A DNA stretch of 64,000 nucleotides from BJHQ01 sp964654285 (GCA_964654285.1 CAZZJC010000019.1:19734-83733), one strand, 5' to 3'; positions 28,003 to 37,492 are shown, numbered from the stretch's first letter. Numbers and translations: made by a program. Notes: generated by a model from the sequence alone, not told the origin.

Positions 28003-29217
28003 TCAGGGCAGCAGGCCTTGCAGCCACGGCACCGCCACGAGGGTCAGCACCGCCCCGACCGCCAGGAACGGGCCGAAGGGGACTTCGAAGCGCCGGCGCA
28101 GCAGGAGCAGCGGCACGCCGACCAGGGTGCCTGCGACGGCGGCGAGGCCGAAGGTCCATACCACCCCGACCGGCCCCAGGAAGCAGCCCAGGGGCGCGAG
28201 GAACTTCACGTCGCCGAAGCCCATCGCTTCCTTGCGGAAGACCATGGTTCCGAGCAGCGATACCACCTGCGGCAGGAGCCAGCCGGCGAGTCCGCCGAGG
28301 ATCGCGAGGCAGAGCTGGATGCCGAGGACGCAGGTCGGCGAATTGCGGGCGAAGAATTCCCGTTCGCCCAGCCCGTGCAGGGCGGGAGTCGCCAGCACCA
28401 GCGCCACCAGCACGAGCACCGGTGGGATCACGGTGGCGAGGAACCAGTGCGAGCCCAGGCGGTAGGACCGGAAGTGGTCGTCCTGCCAGCGCATGGGGAT
28501 GGGTACGCAGGTGGTGAAGACCCGGCGTGCCACGGGGATCGCCAGCAGCACCAGGCCGACGCCGATCGCGATGACGGTCAGGCTGGACAGCAGGAAGGCG
28601 CCGTGGTGGTGGCTGTATTCCCCCAGGTCATCCTTGCGCATCCACCAGCCGCTGGGATTCCAGCCGATCGCGCAGTTGTCGCCGAGCACGGCCAGGAACG
28701 GCGCGATGACCTGCAACGGCTTGGTGAGTTCGTCCGGGATGATGCGGTGATCGAGGTCGATGAGCGCCGAGGCCGCGATCCACCAGAGCATTCCCAGCAT
28801 CACGGCCAGGCCCGCGCCGAACAGGAACCAATCCGGGGCGTGCATCGCCTGCAGCCAGGGGGAACCGCTCCACCAGCCGTAGTTCGCTCCGCCGACCTGA
28901 TGCCAGGCCAGGAGGACGGCCAGCGCCGTGGCGAGGCCGCAGGCGGCTTCGATCAGCGGGTAGCGGATCGAGAATGGCGCTGCGCAGTGCCGGCAGCGTC
29001 CGCGCAGGATCAGCCAGCCCAGCACCGGCAGGTTGTCGTGCCAGCGCACCTGCGTGCCGCAGGCGTAGCAGCGTGAAGGCGGATGCGCGATGCTCTCATT
29101 GCGCGGCAGCCGATGCACTACGACGTTGAGGAACGAGCCGACGAAGCAGCCGAAAAGACCGCCGATCGCGACGGGAATGGGGTCGATGCTCACCCGCGCA
29201 GTCGACCGCGGCGGCAT
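28003..29217 (-). CDS. Type IV prepilin peptidase (A24 family)
   Basis: A 404-residue polytopic membrane protease that removes the leader of type IV pilins and pseudopilins and methylates the new N terminus. Seen: GSFLNVVVHRLP, two CXXC pairs of the zinc-binding methylase loop (CYACG and CRHCA), and the two catalytic Asp motifs, DLDHRIIPDE and GFGDVKFLA. At about 400 residues it is longer than the usual 260-290 because of extended loops between helices. A GTG at 29193 is an alternative start. No pilin genes are in the window. Confidence 0.92.
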   Translation of the reverse strand: MPPRSTARVSIDPIPVAIGGLFGCFVGSFLNVVVHRLPRNESIAHPPSRCYACGTQVRWHDNLPVLGWLILRGRCRHCAAPFSIRYPLIEAACGLATALAVLLAWHQVGGANYGWWSGSPWLQAMHAPDWFLFGAGLAVMLGMLWWIAASALIDLDHRIIPDELTKPLQVIAPFLAVLGDNCAIGWNPSGWWMRKDDLGEYSHHHGAFLLSSLTVIAIGVGLVLLAIPVARRVFTTCVPIPMRWQDDHFRSYRLGSHWFLATVIPPVLVLVALVLATPALHGLGEREFFARNSPTCVLGIQLCLAILGGLAGWLLPQVVSLLGTMVFRKEAMGFGDVKFLAPLGCFLGPVGVVWTFGLAAVAGTLVGVPLLLLRRRFEVPFGPFLAVGAVLTLVAVPWLQGLLP

Positions 29218-29230
29218 CCTGGCGCAATCC

Positions 29231-29361
29231 GCGACCGGCCCGCCTTGGCCGGGCGCTTCAAAAATCGATCTTCCTGGGATCGCCGGCGTCCCGCCGGCCG
29301 AATCAACGGCAGCCGAAGGATGCCACCAACCGACTGTCGTGGCGACCGGCCCGCCTTGGCC
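29231..29361 (+). repeat. 20-bp direct repeat, two copies
   Basis: GCGACCGGCCCGCCTTGGCC occurs at 29231-29250 and again at 29342-29361, in the gap between the prepilin peptidase and the DUF3293-like gene. No gene is apparent between the copies. Possibly a fragment of a dispersed intergenic repeat. Confidence 0.6.
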
Positions 29362-29389
29362 TGCGGCGCGTCATCACCATGCTTGCCGC

Positions 29390-29833
29390 ATGGACGCATC
29401 CCTGCGCCGCCAGTTGCGTGGAACCTGGAACGGCACCCGCTGGCTGCGCTGGACGCAACGGGGCTGGACGGACCTGCAACGAGCGCCCCTTCCCGAAGGC
29501 GCCTGCGTCCTGTCCGCCTGGAATCCGCGCTCGCAGCCGCGCGCCTTGGCGGAGAACCTCCGCCGCGACCGGCAGTTGCTCGGGCAGTTGCGCCGCCGTG
29601 GCCTGGCGCCCGCCCGGCTGCGCGGCCTCGGCTGCGGCTGGCGCGAGGACGGCTGGTGGTTTCCTGCCCGCGCCCAGTTCGCCCAGGTCCTCTTGCGCCG
29701 GTTCGATCAATGGGCCGGCCTCGTGCAACTGGGCGGACGCCTGCATCTGCTCTGGCGCGATGGGCGCAGCGAACGATGGCGATCGGGAACGGGTTCCGCC
29801 TGCCCGGCATTGCCAAGCCGGCCAGCGCCCTAG
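29390..29833 (+). CDS. DUF3293-like small protein
   Basis: A 147-residue protein rich in Arg, Leu and Trp. CVLSAWNPRSQP followed by AENLRRDRQLLGQLRRRGLAP and GCGW resembles DUF3293, a family of small proteins of unknown function. No membrane segment or signal peptide is present. The stop is 10 bases before the next gene, so the two may be co-transcribed. Family assignment is tentative. Confidence 0.6.
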   Translation: MDASLRRQLRGTWNGTRWLRWTQRGWTDLQRAPLPEGACVLSAWNPRSQPRALAENLRRDRQLLGQLRRRGLAPARLRGLGCGWREDGWWFPARAQFAQVLLRRFDQWAGLVQLGGRLHLLWRDGRSERWRSGTGSACPALPSRPAP

Positions 29834-29843
29834 GGTGCCCGCC

Positions 29844-30479
29844 ATGAATAAAGTCATCGAAAGAATCACGGAACGCGGGATTTTCGCCAGCCGCTGGCTG
29901 CTCGCGCCGCTGTATGTCGGCCTGATCATCGCCCAGACCTTCTACTGCTACCGCTTCGGGGTCGAGGTCTGGCACCTCGGCCATGACGCCATCGCCGGAA
30001 TGAAGGTGGTCGAGGGCGTCGCCAAGGAATTCACCCCGGCGCTGTTCCTCCTCGCCGTCCTGGAACTGATCGACATGGTCATGGTCGCGAACCTGATCAT
30101 CATCGTGCTCATCGGCGGCTACGCGACCTTCGTCAGCAAGCTCGATCTCGACGACCACGTCGACCGCCCGGCATGGCTCGACCACATCGATCCGGGCACG
30201 CTCAAGACCAAGCTCGCCGGCGGTCTGGTCGGGGTCAGCGGCATCCACGTCCTGCAGAGCTTCGTCAAGCTGGGCGAAGCCTCCAAAACCGCAAATTTTG
30301 ACTACCAGCCCATCATGTGGCAGGTCATCATCCACGGCACCTTCACCGTCGCCGTGCTGATCATGGCCTACGCCGACCTGATCGTCGAACGTAAGCTGAA
30401 GATGGGCCACGGCGAAGGCATGGAGGCGACCGAGGGCAAGGAAGCGCCAGCCACCGCACCCAAGCCAGCACCGCACTGA
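29844..30479 (+). CDS. YqhA/UPF0114 family membrane protein
   Basis: A 211-residue protein with four hydrophobic segments (about 15-40, 65-90, 120-145 and 165-185) and the family blocks RWLLAPLYVGLI, ELIDMVMVANLIIIV and GIHVLQSFV. The family is widespread in bacteria and its function is not established. A short Lys/Ala/Pro tail follows the last helix. The ATG at 29844 gives the standard length. Confidence 0.88.
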   Translation: MNKVIERITERGIFASRWLLAPLYVGLIIAQTFYCYRFGVEVWHLGHDAIAGMKVVEGVAKEFTPALFLLAVLELIDMVMVANLIIIVLIGGYATFVSKLDLDDHVDRPAWLDHIDPGTLKTKLAGGLVGVSGIHVLQSFVKLGEASKTANFDYQPIMWQVIIHGTFTVAVLIMAYADLIVERKLKMGHGEGMEATEGKEAPATAPKPAPH

Positions 30480-30508
30480 GCCGGCAGCCTCAATCCGATC
30501 AGCAGGAT

Positions 30509-31309
30509 TCACTTGGTCGGCGCGGCATCCCCAGGATCGAGCTGGGTGATCAGAACGCCGTCATTGGGAAATCCTGGCACCCTGGCGACGATCGCCTTGG
30601 TGAGGGCCTGCTTGAGGTTGGCATGGTTGGGTTCGAGAAACTCGGCATCACTCAGGCGCTGGAGCTGCGCCAGGATGGCGTCCTGGATGAGCGGCGACTG
30701 GTCCTCCATCCGCTTGCCCAGGGTCGGATCGGCGAAGTAGAGCGCGATGCCAAGGGTCAGCTGGCGCCGGCTGCCCGCCACCATGCGGTAGAGCGGCAAC
30801 GGAGGCAGGCGCACCATCACCGGCCCTGCCGGCGGCGGCGCCTCGTGGATGACGGGATCGACTTCGGTCTTGCGCGCCTTCGGATTGATCTCGCCCTGGT
30901 AGTCGAGCAGGTCGAGGATGAATCCCTCGCGCGCCTTGGCGGGCAGGGACGAGGGCAGGTCGGCCAGGACCGCGAGCATCTTCTCGCGCGCCGCCAGCGC
31001 CCGCACGATCACCATCCGCATGCGCTCCAGGTCGGCTCCCCCCAGCTTGCCCTTGGCATGCCGCTGCGCGATGAGGATCAGCGCATCGATGTCCCGCTGG
31101 CGGAAGAGCTGGGCGCCTTCGACCACCACCGCCGCCGTGGGATCCGGTCGGTCATCAGTCGCCTTGCCTGCGGTCGCCGGCTTGCCTGCGGTCGCGCTTC
31201 CCGGCGCGGCGGATTCCTCACCGGCCCCAAGAACAGAAGTCAGGAAAAATCCAACGGACATGAGCCCGATAGCCGCGCAATGACACCGGGGTGCAGAAGA
31301 TATGGGCAT
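30509..31309 (-). CDS. Secreted FliL-like protein
   Basis: A 266-residue protein with an N-terminal signal peptide or anchor (residues about 12-30), a Thr/Ala-rich linker, and a C-terminal domain (about 160-260). The domain pattern RLPPLPLYRM, LTLGIALYFADP, SPLIQDAILAQL and FPNDGVLITQL resembles FliL, the stator-associated flagellar protein. GGAGG five bases before the ATG at 31309 fixes the start. The gene is alone but lies about 5 kb from motAB. FliL assignment is by pattern only; it could be a divergent periplasmic protein of another kind. Confidence 0.6.
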   Translation of the reverse strand: MPISSAPRCHCAAIGLMSVGFFLTSVLGAGEESAAPGSATAGKPATAGKATDDRPDPTAAVVVEGAQLFRQRDIDALILIAQRHAKGKLGGADLERMRMVIVRALAAREKMLAVLADLPSSLPAKAREGFILDLLDYQGEINPKARKTEVDPVIHEAPPPAGPVMVRLPPLPLYRMVAGSRRQLTLGIALYFADPTLGKRMEDQSPLIQDAILAQLQRLSDAEFLEPNHANLKQALTKAIVARVPGFPNDGVLITQLDPGDAAPTK

Positions 31310-31700
31310 ACCGGCCTCCGCATGGATCCTAGAGTCGACTGGCCCGGCGCGAATCCAGAACGCCTGCCGGACCACGCCCTGATGGCACGGTGTTCCACCT
31401 GGATCCCAGACCTGGTATCACACCACGGATCGCCACAGCGCAGCTGCCCCCCACTCGCCACGACCGAGCCCCGCGCGGCAGGAAGGCGCACAGGTGCATA
31501 GCGCAGAGCAGCGCAATCCCGGTCACCGCAAACATCGGCATCCGGAGGCGCCAATCTCTTCGTTGCCAGGAAAAGCCTGCGCTGGGCACGCCACCCCACC
31601 GACCCATGCGGAGCCGTGTGGGTGCAGTCGCGCTTACCGCTTCCCCAGGCCGCATCCTCCTCGATACTCCCGACCAGCTGAAGACGGATCTTTGACAATC
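31310..31700. other. Intergenic region upstream of tmRNA
   Basis: The 391 bases between the divergent FliL-like gene and tmRNA contain no reading frame with recognisable protein features. They must hold the tmRNA promoter, but no strong -35/-10 pair stands out. Confidence 0.5.
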
Positions 31701-32067
<367 letters not shown>

Positions 32068-32092
32068 CTAGGGTCTTTAACGACCTATGATC

Positions 32093-32116
32093 AACCCGCA
32101 GGGCCTCCTGCGGGTT
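32093..32116 (+). terminator. Intrinsic-type terminator after tmRNA
   Basis: AACCCGCAGG (32093-32102) and CCTGCGGGTT (32107-32116) form a perfect 10-bp stem with a four-base loop, 25 bases after the tmRNA 3' end. The downstream tract is only moderately T-rich. Confidence 0.8.
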
Positions 32117-32386
32117 GCGTCATTTCTTGAGTAATTTCGCAGAACTTTCACGCACCCCTCCGGAGCGATTCGGACCTTGAGACAGCCATGTGGCCGGAAT
32201 TTGGTCTCTTGAGACCCGAAAGTCTCAGGTTTGTCGGACCACCCCCGTTTTAGTCCGAATCGATAAAGCGTTGTGGGTTTACATGTTGGGTGAATTGGCA
32301 AAAGTTAGTGGGTCAATACGAACGCATAGCGGTCGTGACGGAGTGCGAACTCGTAACGGTTTCGATCACCCCGCAGGTGGTGTTGG
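32117..32386. other. Non-coding start of the island
   Basis: No gene is recognisable in these bases. Composition is lower in GC than in the chromosome to the left. Short hairpin-forming stretches occur, for example CTTGAGACCCGAAAGTCTCAGG near 32210, and GTCCGAATCG-like words recur here and near 35200. The region may be the left end of the inserted element. Confidence 0.4.
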
Positions 32387-32533
32387 GTGTCCGAACTGCG
32401 TGCCGGCTGCTGCCGGGCCTGCCCGCACTACCGCCTCGGCAGTGACCAATGCGCCCTGTGCGGCTGCGCCTTTGTCATCGCCGAGCGCGTCCGCTCCCAG
32501 GTGGCCCGCTGCTCGAAGGGCCGTTGGCCATGA
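32387..32533 (+). CDS. Small cysteine-rich zinc-ribbon ORF (48 residues)
   Basis: GTG at 32387 opens a 48-codon frame whose product has CCRAC, then CALCGC, and ends KGRW. This CxxC / CxLCGC / KGxW pattern is known from short zinc-ribbon proteins of phages and mobile elements. No clear ribosome-binding site is seen, so it may be a remnant of a longer gene. It is followed by 163 bases without a gene before the transposase. Confidence 0.4.
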   Translation: MSELRAGCCRACPHYRLGSDQCALCGCAFVIAERVRSQVARCSKGRWP

Positions 32534-32696
32534 AATGCCTGGAGCCAACTGTAGGTGTCCATCGAGATACCCCTAAAAACACTGAGATTTTCATCGTGAA
32601 AACCGGTCCAATTCCGCAATCGCTTGTCCTCGAACCCTTTCTGTCGCTCGATTTGACTTTCTCGGAAAAACGGCCATTTTCCCCCATCGTGGGAGA

Positions 32697-33776
32697 TCAC
32701 GCGACTTCGCGGGCATAGTGATGGATCAAACCGCCCAATCGATCGTGTCGAATGACCTTTCCCACCGAGGGTGGCGGAGTCGCTGGCGGATTGATCAGGA
32801 CATTGCCTAGCCCTTGGTGCGGCCGCTCGTCGTGATAATGGGCGAGGAACACGGCGCAGGCCGCTTCGAGGCCAGCGACATCGGCAATGACGATCTTGCG
32901 GAGCAATCCGTCCTTGAGGGTGCGGACCATCCGTTCGGCAAATCCATTTTCCCAGGGTTGGTGCGGCGTCGTTTGAGCAAGCGTGTAGCCGGCCTCTGTG
33001 AGGACTTGGGCGAATTCGGCCGAATAGTTGTTGTCGTGGTCGAGGATGATCCGGTTTGCGCCAGCCTGTCGGAGGAAGCCGTCAGCGGCTGCAAGTTTGG
33101 TCGCGAATCCCGCCGAGTCCGCGCAGGGATGCGCCGACATGCCGGCGACGGTGACATTGCGGGTGGCGAGGTGGATGGCGATCAGGACATACATGGTCAC
33201 TAGCACCCCACGGTCGATGGCCTGGCAGGTCAGGTAGTCCATGGCGACATCGCCGGGTGCGATCTCGGCGCCAACAACGGCGAGGGGTTCATCGTGAACC
33301 GCCCCGCGCTTTGGTGCCGGCAGAATGCCATGGCGATGCAAAATTCGCCGCACCGTGCTGGCACTCAGCTTGGTCCCGAGTTTCGTCATCTCACCCTTGA
33401 TGCGTTTCCGACCCCAGGCGTCGTTGCCCCAGGAATTCTCAACCGCCAGGCGCACGACCAACGCCTCGGTCTCGACCGACGTGCGCGACTTGCCGCCGGC
33501 ATGATCGGCCGGCGGAGCGATCAGGTCGCGATACCAGCGTCGCAGCGTCTTCACCGACACCACGGTTGCCAGCTTACCGAGCTTGCCCCAGCCGACGTCC
33601 TTGCCGAGACGGGCAAGTCGACGCCGGTCGTCCTCGTCCAAGTGTCGCCCGGGATGGCGACCATGCAGGCGGTAGAGATCACGTTCAGTCTGGACAAAGG
33701 CCAGCTTGGCCTCGATGCGCGCCTGGGTCTTGCGAGCCAAAAGGGTGATGGAAGCGGAAACGCGGGGTGTGGTCAT
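32697..33776 (-). mobile_element. DDE integrase-core transposase (IS3/IS481-like)
   Basis: A 359-residue protein. An N-terminal helix-turn-helix-like region (about 60-160) is followed by an rve integrase core with DDE residues in VAMDYLTCQ, ILDHDNNYS and ENGFAERMV. HYHDERPHQGL near the end is typical of IS3-group transposases. The ATG at 33776 is the first one consistent with the family; the open frame continues upstream only as antisense of the Rpn-like gene. No terminal inverted repeats or target duplication could be found, so the element's borders are undefined. Confidence 0.8.
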
Positions 33777-33878
33777 GGGGCGGGCACGGTGGAATCGACC
33801 TTGCAGAGGCAAGCCGACACCAAGCGCCGCCCCGCCTTCCTCTTGCCGGAACCGACGCCAGCGCCGACGCTCGCGCCC

Positions 33879-34799
33879 ATGACCAACCCGGACGACATCA
33901 CCGAGGACCGCAGCCTGAAGGCTCTCTTCACCGAGTATTCCTTCGAGACCTTGGAGGTTTTCGCTCCCAAGTTGCTCGCCGAGCGAGGCAGACCGATCAG
34001 CATCGTTGCGGTGCAGCAGGAAGTGCCGCTGCCGGATCTCGGCGATCCCAGCCGGTTCCTGGACGTCGCCCTGCTCGCGACCTGGGCCGATGGGCACCGC
34101 GCCGTGATCCTGCTGATCGAACACTGGTCCGAGGCCCGCAAGGTCGACCTGGAGCGAGTGCTCTGGTACTATGTCGCCTTGCGCCTGAAGCATCGCGGCA
34201 GCGCCGTCTACCCGGTGATCCTGGTGACCGATCGTACGGCCGCCACGGTGCGCGGTCACCTGGAGGACTTTGTTGCCGGCGAAAAAATCTTGGAATTCAA
34301 CGCCAAAGTGGTCCAGATCAGCCCAGCCGACCTGCCGCGCCTGAGGGCGATGAAGAACCGCGTCGCCGCCATGCTGCTGACCTTGGCGATCCAGGACGCC
34401 GTCGAGGCCACCTTGGCCGCGCTGCTGGCGATGCGGCAAGCGCCCGGCCCGTTGGATGATCTCCCCCGCTTCCTTCCCTTGGCGCAAAAGCTTGCCAGAA
34501 TGCTCGACAGCGACGAACCCCTTTTCCGCCGCCGCCTCCGGGAGGAACCTACCATGGGCAACGTGCTCGAAGAACTCGTCAATGAAGCCAAGGCTCTGGG
34601 CGTTGCCCAGGGCGAAGCCGCAGGCGTGGCCCGAGGCAAGGCTGAGGGCGAAGCCCAGGGCAAGATCGCCGAGATCCGCCGTCTGGTCACCAAGGGCCGT
34701 TTGAGCGTTGACGCTGCCCGGGCCGAGATCGAAGACTTGATCGCAACCAAGGCGATCCCCGAGGCCCTGGGCCGCGAGGCGCTGGGGCTGCTCGGGTAG
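33879..34799 (+). CDS. Rpn/YhgA-like PD-(D/E)XK nuclease
   Basis: A 306-residue protein of the recombination-promoting nuclease / PD-(D/E)XK transposase-like group. Seen: DRSLKALFTEYSFETL near the start, FLDVALLATW then AVILLIEHWSEA (the likely D and E of the nuclease core), and a C-terminal Ala/Gly/Glu repeat tail (AQGEAAGVARGKAEGEAQG). It is divergent from the transposase with 102 bases between starts. Members are typically mobile and multicopy. Confidence 0.75.
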   Translation: MTNPDDITEDRSLKALFTEYSFETLEVFAPKLLAERGRPISIVAVQQEVPLPDLGDPSRFLDVALLATWADGHRAVILLIEHWSEARKVDLERVLWYYVALRLKHRGSAVYPVILVTDRTAATVRGHLEDFVAGEKILEFNAKVVQISPADLPRLRAMKNRVAAMLLTLAIQDAVEATLAALLAMRQAPGPLDDLPRFLPLAQKLARMLDSDEPLFRRRLREEPTMGNVLEELVNEAKALGVAQGEAAGVARGKAEGEAQGKIAEIRRLVTKGRLSVDAARAEIEDLIATKAIPEALGREALGLLG

Positions 34800-35470
34800 G
34801 GTCCTGATTGACCGGTTTGATCCCAAAATCCTCGACCAGCATCGGACCTGAGATCGACGTCCACCAAGTGGGTCCGAACATCAAATTTCCGTTATAGTGT
34901 TAAATTCGTACTGTTTAAATTCTTAAGTCATTACCCAATCATACTTTATCCTCAGACTGTTTGTACCGAGCGTCGACCCCTCCAGCATTGAACCTCTCGG
35001 AACCCCAGAGAGGACGACATCACCCCGCCGGGTCTCTCGGCGGGGTGCTTCGTTAAGTCGTTGTAGCAAAGGGTTGTGCGAGGACGAACCTTGGGGAGGG
35101 CAAGGCGTGTTCGCACCTGAGATCAGCCACCAAGGGCTGCCCGGTCTCTGATTGGCCCCTTTTCTCTGAATTCTCTCGGACCTACCCCTGGTGGGTCCGA
35201 ATCGCATAAGTCGCTGTCCTGAAAATACTTCTATAAAGTGACATGGGTTCGGGCCGATGGTTTCTCGCCGTGGATGGCGTGCTTCGATGAGAAATTAGAG
35301 ACGGCTGGCAGCATAAGATTGATCTTGCCATCAATTTCACGAACGATTCACAGCGGGGCCATGAGATCGGCATGCTTGGGCCATGCACCCGACTACCGTC
35401 GCGCGGCAAGTCATGTGACCCTCGCCCGGTACCAGTGCGCGCCCGCCTAAAACATTGTTTGCACCCAATG
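34800..35470. other. Long non-coding gap with AT-rich core and hairpins
   Basis: These 671 bases contain no convincing gene. Positions about 34870-34960 are strikingly AT-rich for this genome. Next come a hairpin CCTCTC/GAGAGG near 34994-35014 and a perfect 10-bp stem at 35021-35047. An unannotated small RNA or the end of the transposon-like segment are possibilities. Confidence 0.45.
35021..35047. terminator. Strong GC hairpin, possible bidirectional terminator
   Basis: CACCCCGCCG and CGGCGGGGTG form a perfect 10-bp stem with a seven-base loop, followed on the plus strand by CTTCGTT. It could end a plus-strand small RNA or, read on the other strand, the retron transcript that stops 424 bases away. 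Confidence 0.55.
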
Positions 35471-37156
35471 CTATGTCGACGACAAGTTGTCGAGTTTGGC
35501 CTTAAATCGAGCGGCTGTAGTTTTGTCCGTCATCGCGATGTAGGCGATCATGCCACGCAGCCATTCCGTGAAGTGCTCACGACCTTCCCGGTTCTGCGCC
35601 GCGAGTCCTTCTTTCTGAGCGTGATGCAGGATGGAGCGGATGCGCCTGATGAGCTTGCGGGGTGCCTTGGGCCGCTGGTTCACCACCAACCCGGTCACCT
35701 CCTGGGCCTGACTCCGTCGCTGGACCTTGGTCTTCTCTTCGTTGACCGTGAATCCCTCGTCATCCACGATGTTCCGGACCGCCGTCAGCATGCGGCCAAT
35801 GTCGGCCGTCGCAGTGTGCGTGCTAAAGGTCAGGTCATCGGCATAGCGGGTGTAGGTCCATCCCCAGGCCTTGGCGAGTCCGGAGAGGCGCGCGTCGAGA
35901 ACCCGGGCCGCCAGGTTGGCCAACGCCGGGCTGGTGCAGGCACCTTGCGGCAGGGCGCGTGGACCGGTCGCGACAAACAGTTTCTGGCCATTGAGGCCGA
36001 GCACCTGCCGTGGCGATTCGGTGCACAGCAAGGCGAGGATGCTCGCGGCACACGGCGAGAAGCCGGCTGCCGTGAGAATGCCACGGATGCGTGGAAAGGT
36101 GATCGACGGGAAGAAGTCCTTCAGGTCCAGGTTCACCACGAACTGGGCACCGACATGCGGCCGGGCATTGGTGAGGATGCTGCGGCCGGTGACAAAGCCG
36201 TGGGCGTCGCCATGCAGCGGCAGTCGGACCAGGATCTCCTGGAAGATCTTGCGTTGGGCAGCGGCGAGATCCCGGTGCGGGGCCGACAGCCGCCGCACAC
36301 CACCCGTCTTTTTCGGTACGGTGAAGAAGACGTAGTGACTGACCGTGGTGCTGTCGCTGTGAAAGGCGAGCCATCGCAGGCGAGGTATGGTCAGGCCAAA
36401 GTACCGGGCAACATCTCCGGGCGCGGCCAGTGTCGGCAGTCCAGCGGCTTGCAACCGCTCGATATCGGCTCGGCGATCCGCCAGGCCGGTGGAGACCCCG
36501 CGACCCAGGAAGATGATGTCGTTGGCTTTGCGCTCAGCGACGGCCTTGGTGTGCGCCTCGCGACGAGCCTGAGCCTCGGCCTGTTTCTGGGCCTTGCGCT
36601 GCTTGCGTGCCTCCTCATCCAAGGCCACGACCTGCTTGGCCTGGGTATGAGCAAGTGCCAAATCGGGGCGATGCTCTCGATAGAGGTCGCCGACTTCATG
36701 GATCGTCGCCAATTGCTCGGGCGTCAGGTAGCCATTGGAGACCAAGGCTCGATCGACGAGGTTCGTACGCGGGTCGTCGGCAGGCGGGATGGTTTCAACC
36801 CGACCCAACCAGGGGTCATTGGAGAGGTTGTGCTTGCGTGCTCGTGCTTGCAGTTCTGCTTCTGAGATTGGAGCGAAATGGGACAGATCGAAACGTTTGG
36901 TCGCCGATACCTGCGCTGAACCACCGGTTGAAACTTGACCGGGTGTCGGCGTTGGTGGTACGTCTGACGGTGTCGCACTCCATTGACGTGCGGGTTGAGG
37001 CGGCGAGGACGCGGTCACGTTCCAGGGTCGGCCACTCCCGACGATCCGCAGCGGAGGCGCAGCCGGTTTCGACGGGGGCTGCGTTGGAGATATCGGCGGC
37101 CATGGCGGAGGTCGACGCCGACCGAAAATGCCGGCTAGCCAATCAGCGAGTCCCAT
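35471..37156 (-). CDS. Retron reverse transcriptase with long N-terminal extension
   Basis: A 561-residue protein. The RT domain occupies about residues 240-561: PRLRWLAFH, VRRLSAPHRDL, NLDLKDFFPSI with the first catalytic Asp, PQGACTSPALANL, the active site YADDLTFS near residue 437, and the retron-typical VTGLVVN. Residues 1-115 are Pro/Ser-rich and probably disordered; about 116-235 include a charged coiled-coil (EEARKQRKAQKQAEAQARR). AGGAG upstream supports the ATG. The retron RNA lies immediately upstream at 37187-37414. Retron RTs make msDNA and usually guard an effector. No separate effector is adjacent on the downstream side. Myxobacterial retron RTs also carry N-terminal extensions (established). 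Confidence 0.93.
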   Translation of the reverse strand: MGLADWLAGIFGRRRPPPWPPISPTQPPSKPAAPPLRIVGSGRPWNVTASSPPQPARQWSATPSDVPPTPTPGQVSTGGSAQVSATKRFDLSHFAPISEAELQARARKHNLSNDPWLGRVETIPPADDPRTNLVDRALVSNGYLTPEQLATIHEVGDLYREHRPDLALAHTQAKQVVALDEEARKQRKAQKQAEAQARREAHTKAVAERKANDIIFLGRGVSTGLADRRADIERLQAAGLPTLAAPGDVARYFGLTIPRLRWLAFHSDSTTVSHYVFFTVPKKTGGVRRLSAPHRDLAAAQRKIFQEILVRLPLHGDAHGFVTGRSILTNARPHVGAQFVVNLDLKDFFPSITFPRIRGILTAAGFSPCAASILALLCTESPRQVLGLNGQKLFVATGPRALPQGACTSPALANLAARVLDARLSGLAKAWGWTYTRYADDLTFSTHTATADIGRMLTAVRNIVDDEGFTVNEEKTKVQRRSQAQEVTGLVVNQRPKAPRKLIRRIRSILHHAQKEGLAAQNREGREHFTEWLRGMIAYIAMTDKTTAARFKAKLDNLSST

Positions 37157-37186
37157 GTGGCGGACTCCTGAACAGGCGGGAAGAAA

Positions 37187-37414
37187 TTCGGAGGGGGCGG
37201 CGTGTACTGACGTCGTCCAATGGACCGGCGGCGATCACCGAGGCGCCCACGGCCGTAGTCGCGGTGGACAGCCTCGGCTTGTTATGGCTACCCGCGACTA
37301 CGGCCGTGGGCGCCAAAAGAACATCGCCGCTGGGGAAGCATGACCAGGCCAGAAGCAACCGCGGCGGAACACCGCAGTATGATTGCTGCTCAGTCGTCCG
37401 CCGCCCCCTCCGAA
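37187..37414 (-). ncRNA. Retron msr-msd RNA with a1/a2 repeats
   Basis: Read on the minus strand, a1 is TTCGGAGGGGGCGGCG (37414-37399) and a2 is its exact 16-base complement (37202-37187), 30 bases before the RT start. Just inside a1 is a TGAGC whose G (37389) is a candidate branch guanosine, then a GCGG/CCGC hairpin of msr. The msd part is a perfect 23-bp stem (arms 37242-37264 and 37292-37314, 27-base loop). An outer 8-bp stem (37228-37235 with 37323-37330) extends it across an internal loop. This layout is the standard retron msr-msd order. Exact msDNA ends are not predictable by eye. Confidence 0.9.
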
Positions 37415-37492
37415 GAGCCTGTATATGCGGCATGGGCGGCCGGACAAGCCGGCTGCCAGCACGCGCCGCATCTGAATGGGAAGTGATCGTGA

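Noticed and set aside
33777..34826. An upstream extension fused in frame to the transposase
   Set aside because: The extra 350 codons are the antisense of the Rpn-like gene; transposase similarity begins only at 33776.
35471..37156. Reverse transcriptase considered as a group II intron or DGR enzyme
   Set aside because: No maturase or HNH tail, intron domain V or template/variable repeat pair was seen, whereas a1/a2 repeats and an msd stem typical of retrons are present.
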